Shown piece after piece: positions 41,473 to 48,758 of a stretch of DNA of 53,677 nt. Origin of the DNA: DAIOHQ01 sp036744635 (GTDB lineage: Bacteria; Planctomycetota; Phycisphaerae; Tepidisphaerales; Tepidisphaeraceae); NCBI GenBank assembly GCA_036744635.1, contig DAIOHQ010000003.1, positions 1-53,677 on the forward strand, written 5' to 3'. Made by a program: the position numbers and the translations under genes. A model generated the notes under the pieces. The model was given only the letters and a program-made list of their open reading frames with translations, searched no databases and was not told the DNA's origin. The first letter of the stretch is position 1. Every line of letters begins with the position of its first letter.

Positions 41473-42324
41473 ATGAGGAAGATACATTTGATCGCTGCCT
41501 TGGTGGGCTTAGCCGCCATTACAGCTTCATCGTCGAACGCCCACGCCCATTACTACGCCGGGACGCATGTCTATCCGAGCGTACCCCTCGCCACGCCGCC
41601 GGGTTCACTAGGCCAGTACGACGATGGGATGAATTTGTATGGGTATGTGCAAAGTAATCCGATCGGGCTAACGGATCCACAAGGATTATGGGCTTTAAAG
41701 TTGGACTATGGAACTCTTGACGTACAGGTATCAACCCCCGGCGCCTATGGTCCTTCGAGCAGTGACGTGGGTGTAACCTTTCATCCCAATGTCGCAAAAT
41801 TTGCTGGAGGCTGCTGCTCAGAAGTGCGTTTTATACAGGCCTATTTTTATTCTGACACCGGGGCATCATGGTGGACGAATTCCCGGAACCGGCTAACCAA
41901 AAATGCTTGGACCCTTGATGCGGTCAGCGCTCCATACTATCCGATTGGTGGTGCACAGGGAGGAAGCGTCGGCAATCCAATCAGGGGAACTGCAACAAAT
42001 ATGGTCGACGTGCCTGGGTGGAAGACCGGCGATCCGTTTCCAGTGACTGATACATTCGAGGCTGAGACGTGTGCCGTGTGTAGCATTGGAGGGAGGCCTC
42101 CGTTCAATTTGCTACGAGGACATGAAGTATACGGTTGTGTAAAATGGGGCCATACACATGTGTTTGCTGCTGGCGCTGTTGCTTCTGGAATGGTGTGGGC
42201 GAATACGGATTGGAAAACTTACCCACCGTTCGCCCCAAACGGCCGAGCAATGGCACGCTGGACCGGGCAGGGATTTGCGCCCTCGGCTGCGATGTCTACA
42301 ATATTGGCTACCCAGTACCCGTGA
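41473..42324 (+). CDS. Secreted protein with short RHS-core tip and unknown C-terminal domain
   Basis: The 283 residues have a signal peptide (M-R-K-I-H-L-I-A-A-L-V-G-L-A, cleavage near A-H-A). Residues about 48-72 read D-D-G-M-N-L-Y-G-Y-V-Q-S-N-P then G-L-T-D-P-Q-G-L-W, which is the end of an RHS repeat-associated core. The remaining 210 residues form a Cys-containing domain (C-C-S-E, C-A-V-C, G-C-V-K-W-G-H-T-H) I do not recognise. In full RHS proteins this place holds the variable toxin tip; here nearly all of the RHS shell is missing. The ribosome-binding site AAAGGA is good. The lower GC suggests transfer. It could be an orphan toxin tip or a structural secreted protein. Confidence 0.75.
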   Translation: MRKIHLIAALVGLAAITASSSNAHAHYYAGTHVYPSVPLATPPGSLGQYDDGMNLYGYVQSNPIGLTDPQGLWALKLDYGTLDVQVSTPGAYGPSSSDVGVTFHPNVAKFAGGCCSEVRFIQAYFYSDTGASWWTNSRNRLTKNAWTLDAVSAPYYPIGGAQGGSVGNPIRGTATNMVDVPGWKTGDPFPVTDTFEAETCAVCSIGGRPPFNLLRGHEVYGCVKWGHTHVFAAGAVASGMVWANTDWKTYPPFAPNGRAMARWTGQGFAPSAAMSTILATQYP

Positions 42325-42409
42325 CGACCTATGCTGGCAAGAGGTTGCTTGGATCAGGATTGCAGTCGCAAGACCGATCAATCTCGATAAGCTGGTAGGA
42401 GTGTATGGC

Positions 42410-42838
42410 GTGATTGATGACAAGGATGAAACTTGCTGCTGTGAATGCGGGTATCTGCTACGAGGCTTGGCTCCCACGGGGAATTGTCCCGAATGCAATA
42501 CGGCAATCTCTCGATCCTTGGAGCTCGGCCCTCACTTTCGCGAGCGTCGACACGTCCGAAGACGCGCCATTCTTTATCTGGCTTTGGTATGCATTGCCGT
42601 CGCAGCATATGCGTATAATATATCTTGGCGCCCCGGGTCGAATAATTTAAGCTGGGAAAATCAATTTCGTGATTCCGTATTTCACATTGCGCCAGCTGTT
42701 CTAGGCGTCATGTTAGCCACCGGGTTAACATGGAGTGTAGTATCCCGAATGGCACGGCGTAGCATTCTACTTTGGGTAGCAATTACGATTAACCTGCTCG
42801 TAGAAATCTTTGCGATTTTGCTCTGGCTTCCGCCGTGA
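42410..42838 (+). CDS. Zinc-ribbon three-helix membrane protein
   Basis: The 142-residue protein starts at a GTG with GGAG 8 bases upstream. A zinc ribbon (C-C-C-E-C-G-Y-L-L-R-G-L then C-P-E-C-N) fills residues 8-35, followed by three hydrophobic segments (about 56-76, 88-110 and 117-140). This head design is frequent in this bacterial group and recurs in the gene at 28666. It follows the RHS-tip gene by 85 bases and might serve as an immunity-like partner, but that is only position-based. Confidence 0.65.
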   Translation: MIDDKDETCCCECGYLLRGLAPTGNCPECNTAISRSLELGPHFRERRHVRRRAILYLALVCIAVAAYAYNISWRPGSNNLSWENQFRDSVFHIAPAVLGVMLATGLTWSVVSRMARRSILLWVAITINLLVEIFAILLWLPP

Positions 42839-42959
42839 TATAGCAGGCGTAGTGTTGTAGAGGCGTATTGTAAAAAAACTCATCCATGCGTCATGCCGCC
42901 TCCTTTCGATGATAGTGCAGTAGGGTGCGCTCCGCGCACCATTTCTTCAGTAAACATTA

Positions 42960-43117
42960 TTTGTAATTGTTTAGCGTGTTTGGAGGCTCAAAAACCGCGT
43001 TTCCAGTGAGAAAACGCGGGTTTATGGCGTTCGCAAACCGAAAATCGCGCCACCGCGCGAGCGAATTGTGAAAAAACGCCTGAAAAACGGCCCTTTGACA
43101 CGCTAAACAATTACAAA
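42960..43117. mobile_element. MITE-like element 1
   Basis: Perfect 19-bp terminal inverted repeats, TTTGTAATTGTTTAGCGTG and its complement, bound a 158-base unit without coding capacity. I find no target duplication. The interior differs from that of element 2, so only the ends are shared. Confidence 0.85.
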
Positions 43118-43125
43118 GTTAGATA

Positions 43126-43151
43126 GTCAGGTAGGCGTACGCCTACCTGAC
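43126..43151. repeat. Perfect 26-bp palindrome between the MITEs
   Basis: The 13-base arm GTCAGGTAGGCGT is followed at once by its reverse complement, with no loop. The core AGGCGTACGCCT is like the cores of the TGGGCGTACTCG and GGTCGGCGTACTC repeats. It lies 9 bases after MITE 1. Confidence 0.9.
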
Positions 43152-43230
43152 TCAATCTCATGACTCGGATGTGCGTCGTCTCCTCCCGGTGCCGGGCAGA
43201 TGGATTACATGGCATCGGGGCAGAACTTAT

Positions 43231-43374
43231 TGTAATTGTTTAGCGTCTTTTTCGAGTGAAATCGCCGCTTTTTTGCGAACAAATACCGAATGTCGCTTGT
43301 ATTTTCGTGCCTTGTTCGCAAAAAGTACGCGTAAAATCCACGTTTTTGGGTCAGCAACACGCTAAACAATTACA
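43231..43374. mobile_element. MITE-like element 2 with target duplication
   Basis: Ends TGTAATTGTTTAGCGT and ACGCTAAACAATTACA bound a 144-base unit. A 6-base direct repeat, ACTTAT, flanks both sides (43225-43230 and 43375-43380), as expected for a transposition event. No coding capacity. Confidence 0.85.
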
Positions 43375-43451
43375 ACTTATTTAGCAATCTTTTCGCCGGC
43401 TGGGGTGCGTGACACTTTAGGCGGGATGGAATCTGAAATGGTGACATCCAC

Positions 43452-43700
43452 GAATGCCATTTCCTTTAAGCGATAAACGGCCCAAATAGCTGTATTTAGA
43501 GCAATGGCGCAGGATGTGGCCTTCTGTCAGAATGGTGGTGCTGGCGGCGGCGCTGCTGGTCAATCCGCCGCGGCCCAAGCGCTACGAACCGCGCGTGATC
43601 AAGGACCGCCATGACAAATACAAGCTGATGAACCGCCCCCGAGACCAGTTGCGAAAAGCCCTGAAATGTCAGCCTAAAGAGGCTTAAGGGAATGGCATTC
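43452..43700 (+). mobile_element. Internally deleted IS4-like element
   Basis: Terminal inverted repeats GAATGCCATTTCCTTTAAG and CTTAAGGGAATGGCATTC bound 249 bases. An 11-base direct repeat GTGACATCCAC lies on both sides (43441-43451 and 43701-43711), the target-duplication length expected for the IS4 family. The interior keeps only the transposase C-terminal tail. Confidence 0.8.
43533..43687 (+). pseudogene. DDE transposase C-terminal tail
   Basis: About 50 codons read R-P-K-R-Y-E-P-R-V-I-K-D-R-H-D-K-Y-K-L-M then N-R-P-R-D-Q-L-R-K-A-L and end at TAA (43685). The V-I-K-x-R...Y-x-L-M-x-R-P-R pattern is typical of the end of IS4-type transposases. No catalytic residues remain. Confidence 0.65.
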
Positions 43701-43734
43701 GTGACATCCACGTTTTCAAGTTACCGTCGTCCAA

Positions 43735-43989
43735 TCAACCCGTTGGCCCATGCAGCGTCTCATCAATTTTGCGCCGAGAATCCGCTGTGAGAAACGCTTC
43801 TCCGCAATTACCGCACTTCCATCGGCGAACATTGACATTGGCCTTATGCCCATTTGGAGCCGTGACAGCCAGCAACTCGCGGCCGAGATGGATGTCGCGG
43901 CTGCCGCAGAGCGGACACCGCTCGTATCGCGTCTCAGTCGGACGTGACCGATCTTTTACCTGAGATGATGATGTAGAATTGCGAGGCAT
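43735..43989 (-). CDS. YgiT/MqsA-type zinc-finger antitoxin
   Basis: This 84-residue protein has two Cys pairs, C25-P-L-C28 and C59-G-N-C62, spaced as in the YgiT/MqsA zinc finger, and closes E-A-F-L-T-A-D-S-R-R-K-I-D-E-T. Such proteins act as type II antitoxins; here the usual C-terminal DNA-binding helix-turn-helix is absent, as in stand-alone YgiT fingers. The start at 43989 lies inside the toxin gene, giving a 56-base overlap, so translation is coupled. It ends just beside the IS4-like relic. Confidence 0.8.
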   Translation of the reverse strand: MPRNSTSSSQVKDRSRPTETRYERCPLCGSRDIHLGRELLAVTAPNGHKANVNVRRWKCGNCGEAFLTADSRRKIDETLHGPTG

Positions 43990-44254
43990 GTTGCGGAACC
44001 TTGCGAATGACGCCTTTTGAGTAGATGGCCACACCTTCAAAGTTGAAACTCTCAATGATGTAAAGCTGCTCGCGCCGGCCTTTTCGCCAGGGACTGGTGC
44101 TATTCTTGACCCGTAGGAACTGCGCACTTAAAATCGATTCGATCACGTCTTCACGCAGCAAGCCATCCTCGGCGGCTTCCAAGTCGGCCTTCAGCGTGAA
44201 TTCGTAGTGACCCGCGGCAACGAGCCGCTTGATCTTGACCAGCCGATGATCCAC
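43934..44254 (-). CDS. DUF4258 protein, probable toxin of a type II pair
   Basis: The 106 residues have a DUF4258 pattern: H-Y-E-F-T-L-K-A, then E-D-G-L-L-R-E-D-V-I-E-S-I-L-S, then L-Y-I-I-E-S-F-N-F and the closing strand. DUF4258 belongs to the RelE/MqsR-like ribonuclease fold group, so mRNA cleavage is the likely activity. The gene starts at a GTG and is followed by an overlapping YgiT-type antitoxin gene, an arrangement seen often. Toxin first, antitoxin second is the less common order, as in mqsRA. Confidence 0.8.
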   Translation of the reverse strand: MDHRLVKIKRLVAAGHYEFTLKADLEAAEDGLLREDVIESILSAQFLRVKNSTSPWRKGRREQLYIIESFNFEGVAIYSKGVIRKVPQHASQFYIIISGKRSVTSD

Positions 44255-44493
44255 ACGGCCACCTTACGTTCCTGCTGCCGCGACAACAAGGAATTGTAGG
44301 ACTGGAAACATGCCGACGGCCGCGCCAAATTCCTTCGTTTTCGCCAGATAGCACGAAGCCAGCGCAGAAACGGCGAAAAAATTCCAATCCGCCCTCGATT
44401 TTGGATATGCTGCCATCGCCCGCGCCTCCGGGCGCAGGGATCGTGTAACTTCTGCGCGGAAGCCGAGCTATCTCCATAATGCTTGGAAAAAGT

Positions 44494-45858
44494 ATGAATC
44501 GACGCTTGTTTTTCGCTCTTGCTCTCGGTGCGTGCGTGGCCGGCTGCGCGGCGCCGGCGCGCAAAGAAGGCTTCAGTGACGTCCAGCAACTCATCTCCGC
44601 GCGCACCGGCCAGCGCATCGAGTGGAATCAGGACCAGCTTGAAGACCAGCAGGCGCACGATGCCGTTGCCGGCATGTTGACCGCCGAACTCACTCCCCAG
44701 ACCTCGGTGCAGATCGCCCTGCTGAACAATCGCTCGCTGCAGGCCACCTACGAAGAGCTGGGAATCGCCCAGGCCGAGGTCGTGCAGGCGGGGTTGCTCA
44801 GCAATCCCATCTTCGGCGCCTCGCTGCGCGGCTCGGTCAACGGCGGGGGGCCGGATGTCCAACTCGGTGTCGCCCAGGATTTTCTCGACATCTTCAACCG
44901 CCCCTTGCGCAAGCGCATGGCAAAACAGGAATTCGAGCAGGCGAAGCTTCGGGTGGCGCAGGAAGTCTTGAAGCACGCCTCGGAAGTGGAGATCGCATTT
45001 TACGCGCTGCAGGGGAATCAGCAGCTCGCGGCCATGCGCAAAACCATGCTGGATGCGGCGCGGGCAACGCACCAACTGGCCAGGCAGCGTTTTGAGGCCG
45101 GGAACATCAACGAGCTCGATTTCGCGATTGAAGAAGCATCGTATCACGCGTCGGCGCTGGCCGTGAGCCGGGCCGACGCCGAAGTGCGGGCCGGCCATCA
45201 GCGCCTCAACCGTCTGCTGGGGCTGTGGGGGGCGGAGGCGAACTGGAAGATCGCCGATAAGTTGCCGGCATTGCCGGCCGAGGAACAGGGGATCGAAGAG
45301 CTGGAGGATGTCGCCCTCGGCCGCCGGCTGGACCTGAAGATGGCCCGCAACCAGATCGCGTCGGCCGAACAGGCGCTGCGGCTCACCCGCCGCGGAATTG
45401 TCAATGAAGTGAAAGTCGGCGCCAGCTACGAGCGCGACCCCGGAGGAAGCAAAGTTCTCGGCCCGACCGTCGAGCTGCCGCTGCCGCTGTTCGATCACGG
45501 CCAGGGGCGGATGATGAAGCAGCAGGCGCAGCTTCGGCTGGCCAGGCGCCGCAAGGAGGCTTTGGAAGTGGACGTGCGCGCCGATGTACACGCCGCCCGG
45601 GAGAAATTCGTGGCCGCCGACCGGACGGCCCGCTTCTATCAGGAATCGATCCTGCCGCAGCAGAAAAAGATATTGGAACTATCCCAGCAGCAATATAATG
45701 CGATGGGCCTGAGCGTCACGTCCCTGCTCGCCGCCAAGACCAGCGCCATCGCGGCGGAGACGGAATATATCGAGGCGCTGCAGGACTATTGGATCGCCCG
45801 CGCGGAGTTGAAAGCCGCGGTCGGAGGCGATTCTGACGCGCTGGAAGCCCGTCCATAA
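44494..45858 (+). CDS. TolC-family outer-membrane efflux lipoprotein
   Basis: The 454 residues start with a lipoprotein signal (L-G-A-C-V-A-G-C). Helical OEP repeats follow, with S-V-Q-I-A-L-L-N-N-R-S-L, Q-A-G-L-L-S-N-P-I-F in the first half and Q-Q-Y-N-A-M-G-L-S-V in the second, as in CusC/CzcC-type channels. I chose the ATG at 44494, which has GGAAAA upstream, over the ATG at 44479. No pump or adaptor gene is adjacent; it heads the metal/redox cluster and may serve pumps encoded elsewhere, including the TetR-controlled RND pump. Confidence 0.9.
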   Translation: MNRRLFFALALGACVAGCAAPARKEGFSDVQQLISARTGQRIEWNQDQLEDQQAHDAVAGMLTAELTPQTSVQIALLNNRSLQATYEELGIAQAEVVQAGLLSNPIFGASLRGSVNGGGPDVQLGVAQDFLDIFNRPLRKRMAKQEFEQAKLRVAQEVLKHASEVEIAFYALQGNQQLAAMRKTMLDAARATHQLARQRFEAGNINELDFAIEEASYHASALAVSRADAEVRAGHQRLNRLLGLWGAEANWKIADKLPALPAEEQGIEELEDVALGRRLDLKMARNQIASAEQALRLTRRGIVNEVKVGASYERDPGGSKVLGPTVELPLPLFDHGQGRMMKQQAQLRLARRRKEALEVDVRADVHAAREKFVAADRTARFYQESILPQQKKILELSQQQYNAMGLSVTSLLAAKTSAIAAETEYIEALQDYWIARAELKAAVGGDSDALEARP

Positions 45859-45872
45859 CTGTCTCAAGAGCC

Positions 45873-45907
45873 AGAGATTAGCACCAGAGATTAGCACCAG
45901 AGATTTC
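45873..45907. repeat. 13-bp tandem repeat CCAGAGATTAGCA
   Basis: CCAGAGATTAGCA occurs twice in a row and a third time in part (CCAGAGATT). It lies after the TolC-like gene in the 147-base gap before the CxxC lipoprotein gene. The rest of the gap has no clear feature. Confidence 0.8.
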
Positions 45908-46005
45908 CCATTGAACCTTTTGCACCACTGATTGCGTACTGATGGCAGACATATTCAGGATAATTCAGTCCTGATTGTCCAGCCTTTTGAAAGGAGGCTT
46001 CGCGT

Positions 46006-46320
46006 ATGACCAAAATGCGAAACATTCTGATCGGGACCGCTTTGGGCGCGATGGGATTATTGGCCGCCGGGTGCGCCGCCAACGCCAAGCCCGCCGCCCC
46101 ATCCTCCACGCAGGCCATCCGTTGCACCAAGTGCGAAGTGACTTGGGTGAAAGATCAGCGTAAGGACACCAAGGGGCACACCGTCGGCTATGCCTCGAAG
46201 AAGTCGATGGTCTGTCCAGATTGCAAGGATGCGGTGGAGAATTTCTTTGCCGGCGGCAAATTCCAGCACACCTGCAAGACCTGCGGCGACACGATGGAGA
46301 TGTGCGATACGCACATGTAG
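46006..46320 (+). CDS. Small periplasmic lipoprotein with three CxxC motifs
   Basis: The 104 residues have a lipobox (L-L-A-A-G-C, near residue 23), then three CxxC pairs: C-T-K-C, C-P-D-C and C-K-T-C, followed by M-E-M-C-D-T-H-M. The spacing suggests a zinc-ribbon or copper-binding fold in the periplasm. The strong AAAGGAGG ribbon-type ribosome-binding site lies 8 bases before the ATG. It precedes the multicopper oxidase, so a role as metal chaperone or sensor is likely but not shown. Confidence 0.75.
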   Translation: MTKMRNILIGTALGAMGLLAAGCAANAKPAAPSSTQAIRCTKCEVTWVKDQRKDTKGHTVGYASKKSMVCPDCKDAVENFFAGGKFQHTCKTCGDTMEMCDTHM

Positions 46321-46330
46321 TGCCGAATGA

Positions 46331-46373
46331 CAAGTCTTGCGGGGCGGCTGCAACGCCCGCCCCGCAAGACTTG
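46331..46373. repeat. 17-bp perfect hairpin between lipoprotein and oxidase genes
   Basis: CAAGTCTTGCGGGGCGG pairs with CCGCCCCGCAAGACTTG across a 9-base loop. There is no T-run after it. It resembles the intergenic palindromes elsewhere more than an intrinsic terminator. Confidence 0.85.
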
Positions 46374-46515
46374 CATTGGTTTACTTCATTCTGCCGCCAG
46401 GGCCTCACGCGGGATCTCGTTTGATTCCACCGCGCCTTCCCACCTACCATCGCAGTACCTGCATTTCCTCCCGGTACGCGCGCGTTATTGCTGTGGAATG
46501 CCAACAGGAAAAAAC

Positions 46516-48075
46516 ATGAACGAGCGATTGATTTCCCGTCGGCGGGCATTGACGGATGGAGCGGCCCTGGCGGCGCTGGCGGGTTGCTTTGCGCCGCTGG
46601 GCGGCCTGCAGCGCGCTGGCGCCGCCGACGGTGGCGCTTCCGATGGGGCAAAGCAACCAGCCGGTAGCGCTGATGCGGTGGAAGCGGGGACGCAGAAGGC
46701 GCTGCCTCCCGGCGAACCGGGCAAGGATTACACCCCGGTCATCACCCCCAACAGCAAGACCCTGCCATGGAAGCTGGTGGATGGGGTGAAAGTCTTTCAC
46801 CTGATCGCCGAAGAATGCGAGCACGAGTTCGCTCCGGGGCTGAAGGCAAAATGCTGGGGATACAACGGGCAGACTCCCGGGCCGACCATCGAGGTGGTCG
46901 AAGGGGACCGGGTGCGCATCTACGTCACCAACAAACTCCCGGAGCCGACCAGCGTACACTGGCACGGCATCCTGCTCCCCAATGGCATGGACGGCCTGGC
47001 GGGGATGACGCAAAAGCCCATCGCGCCGGGCGAGACCTTCAAGTACGAATTTACTCTGCGCCAGCACGGCACCCATCCCTATCACCCACATTTCGATGAG
47101 ATGACGCAGATCGCCCTGGGGATGATGGGGCCATTCATCATCCATCCCCGCAATGGTCAAGGGGGGGCAGGGGGTGCCAAGGCGAGACCGGATCGGGACT
47201 TCGTCATCATGCTCAGCGAATGGCGGATCGACCCCGGCACCAGCCGGCCCAACCCGATTGAGATGACCGATTTCAACGTCTTCACCATGAACTCCAAAGC
47301 CTTTCCCGGCACCGCCCCGCTGGTGGCCAAGCTCGGGGAGCACGTGCGCATCCGCCTGTTGAACATGAGCCCGATGGATCATCACCCCATCCACCTGCAC
47401 GGCCAGCAGTTCACCATCACCGAAACCGATGGCAGCGATGTGCCGGAGTCGGCCCAGTCCCAGACTAACACCGTGCTGGTTGCGGTGGCGCAGACGCGGG
47501 CGCTGGAATTCGTGGCCAGGGAGCCGGGCGACTGGGCTTTTCACTGCCACATGACCCACCACGTCATGAATCAGATGGGCCACGCCCAGGCGAACATGAT
47601 CGGCGTGAAACCCGGCCCGGCCGAGGCGGAGATTCAAAAGCTGCTGCCCGGCTACATGGCCATGGGAGAAACCGGAATGGGCGATATGGCCGAGATGGGA
47701 ATGCCGGTACCGAAAAACAGCATTCCGATGGTTGGCGGCGACGGGCCATTCGGCGCCATCGATATGGGCGGGATGTTCACGATCCTGAAGGTGCGCCAGG
47801 ATGTCAAAAATCACGACGATCCCGGCTGGTATCAGCATCCTGAAGGAACGGTGGCGGGTCCGGCAACGGAGGCGGACATGCGCCGTGATCTGGCGGATAT
47901 GCCCCCCGCTGCCGACACGACGCCAGCGACCGCGCCTAGGCCCGCGACCGCCCCCGCAACCGCGCCGACGACACAGGAAAAGGTTCTCTACACCTGCAAG
48001 ATGCACCCGCAGATCCTCTCCGACCAACCCGGCAAGTGCCCGATTTGCGGGATGAAGCTGGTGGCGAAGAAATAA
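46516..48075 (+). CDS. Multicopper oxidase with C-terminal heavy-metal-binding domain
   Basis: This periplasmic oxidase probably oxidises Cu(I) or organic substrates using O2. The 519 residues begin with a Tat-like signal (S-R-R-R-A-L then A-L-A-G-C). The copper sites are complete: H-W-H-G, H-P-H-F, H-P-I-H-L-H-G, and H-C-H-x3-H-x4-M (type 1 with axial Met). Met-rich segments follow (M-G-E-T-G-M-G-D-M-A-E-M-G-M). A Pro/Ala/Thr linker leads to a heavy-metal-binding domain (Y-T-C-K-M-H-P then C-P-I-C-G-M-K-L), like that in CusB. I chose the ATG at 46516, where AGGAA precedes it and the signal begins. Confidence 0.93.
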   Translation: MNERLISRRRALTDGAALAALAGCFAPLGGLQRAGAADGGASDGAKQPAGSADAVEAGTQKALPPGEPGKDYTPVITPNSKTLPWKLVDGVKVFHLIAEECEHEFAPGLKAKCWGYNGQTPGPTIEVVEGDRVRIYVTNKLPEPTSVHWHGILLPNGMDGLAGMTQKPIAPGETFKYEFTLRQHGTHPYHPHFDEMTQIALGMMGPFIIHPRNGQGGAGGAKARPDRDFVIMLSEWRIDPGTSRPNPIEMTDFNVFTMNSKAFPGTAPLVAKLGEHVRIRLLNMSPMDHHPIHLHGQQFTITETDGSDVPESAQSQTNTVLVAVAQTRALEFVAREPGDWAFHCHMTHHVMNQMGHAQANMIGVKPGPAEAEIQKLLPGYMAMGETGMGDMAEMGMPVPKNSIPMVGGDGPFGAIDMGGMFTILKVRQDVKNHDDPGWYQHPEGTVAGPATEADMRRDLADMPPAADTTPATAPRPATAPATAPTTQEKVLYTCKMHPQILSDQPGKCPICGMKLVAKK

Positions 48076-48163
48076 TGAACAATTTCCGCGAAAATTGACG
48101 GATGAACGTTCATCCAAAACCCCGCCGTCCGCGCGATGCGGCGGCACATTTGAAGGAGTCTGT

Positions 48164-48640
48164 ATGAAGCGTCTTACTGCACTGTTGGGCGGCGGATTTC
48201 TCGCCGCGGGATTGACGGTGGGCGCGTTCGCCCACGAAGGCCACGCCGAGAGCGATGAAGGCAAGAAGGTGACGATCACCGGCGAGCTGATCGACACCGC
48301 CTGTTTTGTCACCAGCGACGGCGACGCCAAGGGCAAGGATCACGCGGCCTGCGCGCAAAAGTGCATGGCCACCGGCGTGCCGGCCGGCATTCTCCCCGAG
48401 GGCAAGAAGGCCGACGACATGCTGTACCTGCTCACCAACCCGGTACCGCTGGCGCCCTATGCGTCGCGAACCATCAAAGTCGAAGGCGTGGCCTATGAAG
48501 ACAAGCACGCCGTCGACGTCAAGCACCTGTACCTCAAGGACGGCGACAACTGGAAGGAGATTACTCTCAAGGATGAACATCACAAGATGGCCGGCGACAA
48601 GAAGGAGGAAATGGGCGGCATGAAGATGGACGAGAAATAA
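48164..48640 (+). CDS. Secreted Cys-containing protein, metal-linked
   Basis: This 158-residue protein has a signal peptide ending near A-F-A-H. The domain reads G-E-L-I-D-T-A-C-F-V then D-H-A-A-C-A-Q-K-C-M-A-T-G-V-P-A-G, a pattern I know from small periplasmic proteins near copper or redox genes. The tail is rich in His, Met, Lys and Glu (E-H-H-K-M-A-G-D-K-K then M-G-G-M-K-M), which could bind copper. The ribosome-binding site AAGGAG is 6 bases before the ATG. It lies in line after the oxidase and is followed by a terminator-like hairpin. Confidence 0.7.
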   Translation: MKRLTALLGGGFLAAGLTVGAFAHEGHAESDEGKKVTITGELIDTACFVTSDGDAKGKDHAACAQKCMATGVPAGILPEGKKADDMLYLLTNPVPLAPYASRTIKVEGVAYEDKHAVDVKHLYLKDGDNWKEITLKDEHHKMAGDKKEEMGGMKMDEK

Positions 48641-48662
48641 GCAGAGCCTTGTTCTTCCTTCC

Positions 48663-48696
48663 GGTCGCGCCGTCTTCACCGGCGGCGCGACCTTTT
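48663..48696 (+). terminator. Hairpin with short T-run after the secreted Cys protein
   Basis: GGTCGCGCC pairs with GGCGCGACC, followed by TTTT. The stem is strong and GC-rich but the T-run is short, so it may only partly stop transcription from the oxidase operon. Confidence 0.6.
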
Positions 48697-48758
48697 CCGG
48701 CGATGCGCGGATTCGGAGGATCGCGGAGAGCACTATCGGCGGATGAAAGGGAACCTGC

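Larger units (their letters stand above)
42839..43734. other. Gene-poor, AT-richer region of small mobile-element remains
   Basis: The 900-base gap has no intact gene. It contains a GGTGCGCTCCGCGCACC hairpin (42924-42940), two MITE-like elements, a 26-bp palindrome and an IS4-like relic with target duplications. The base composition is visibly AT-richer than the flanks, at least in the MITEs. Confidence 0.75.

Noticed and set aside
42960..43380. Integron attC sites
   Set aside because: The ends are long perfect inverted repeats with unrelated interiors and a target duplication; there are no attC core triplets or gene cassettes between them.
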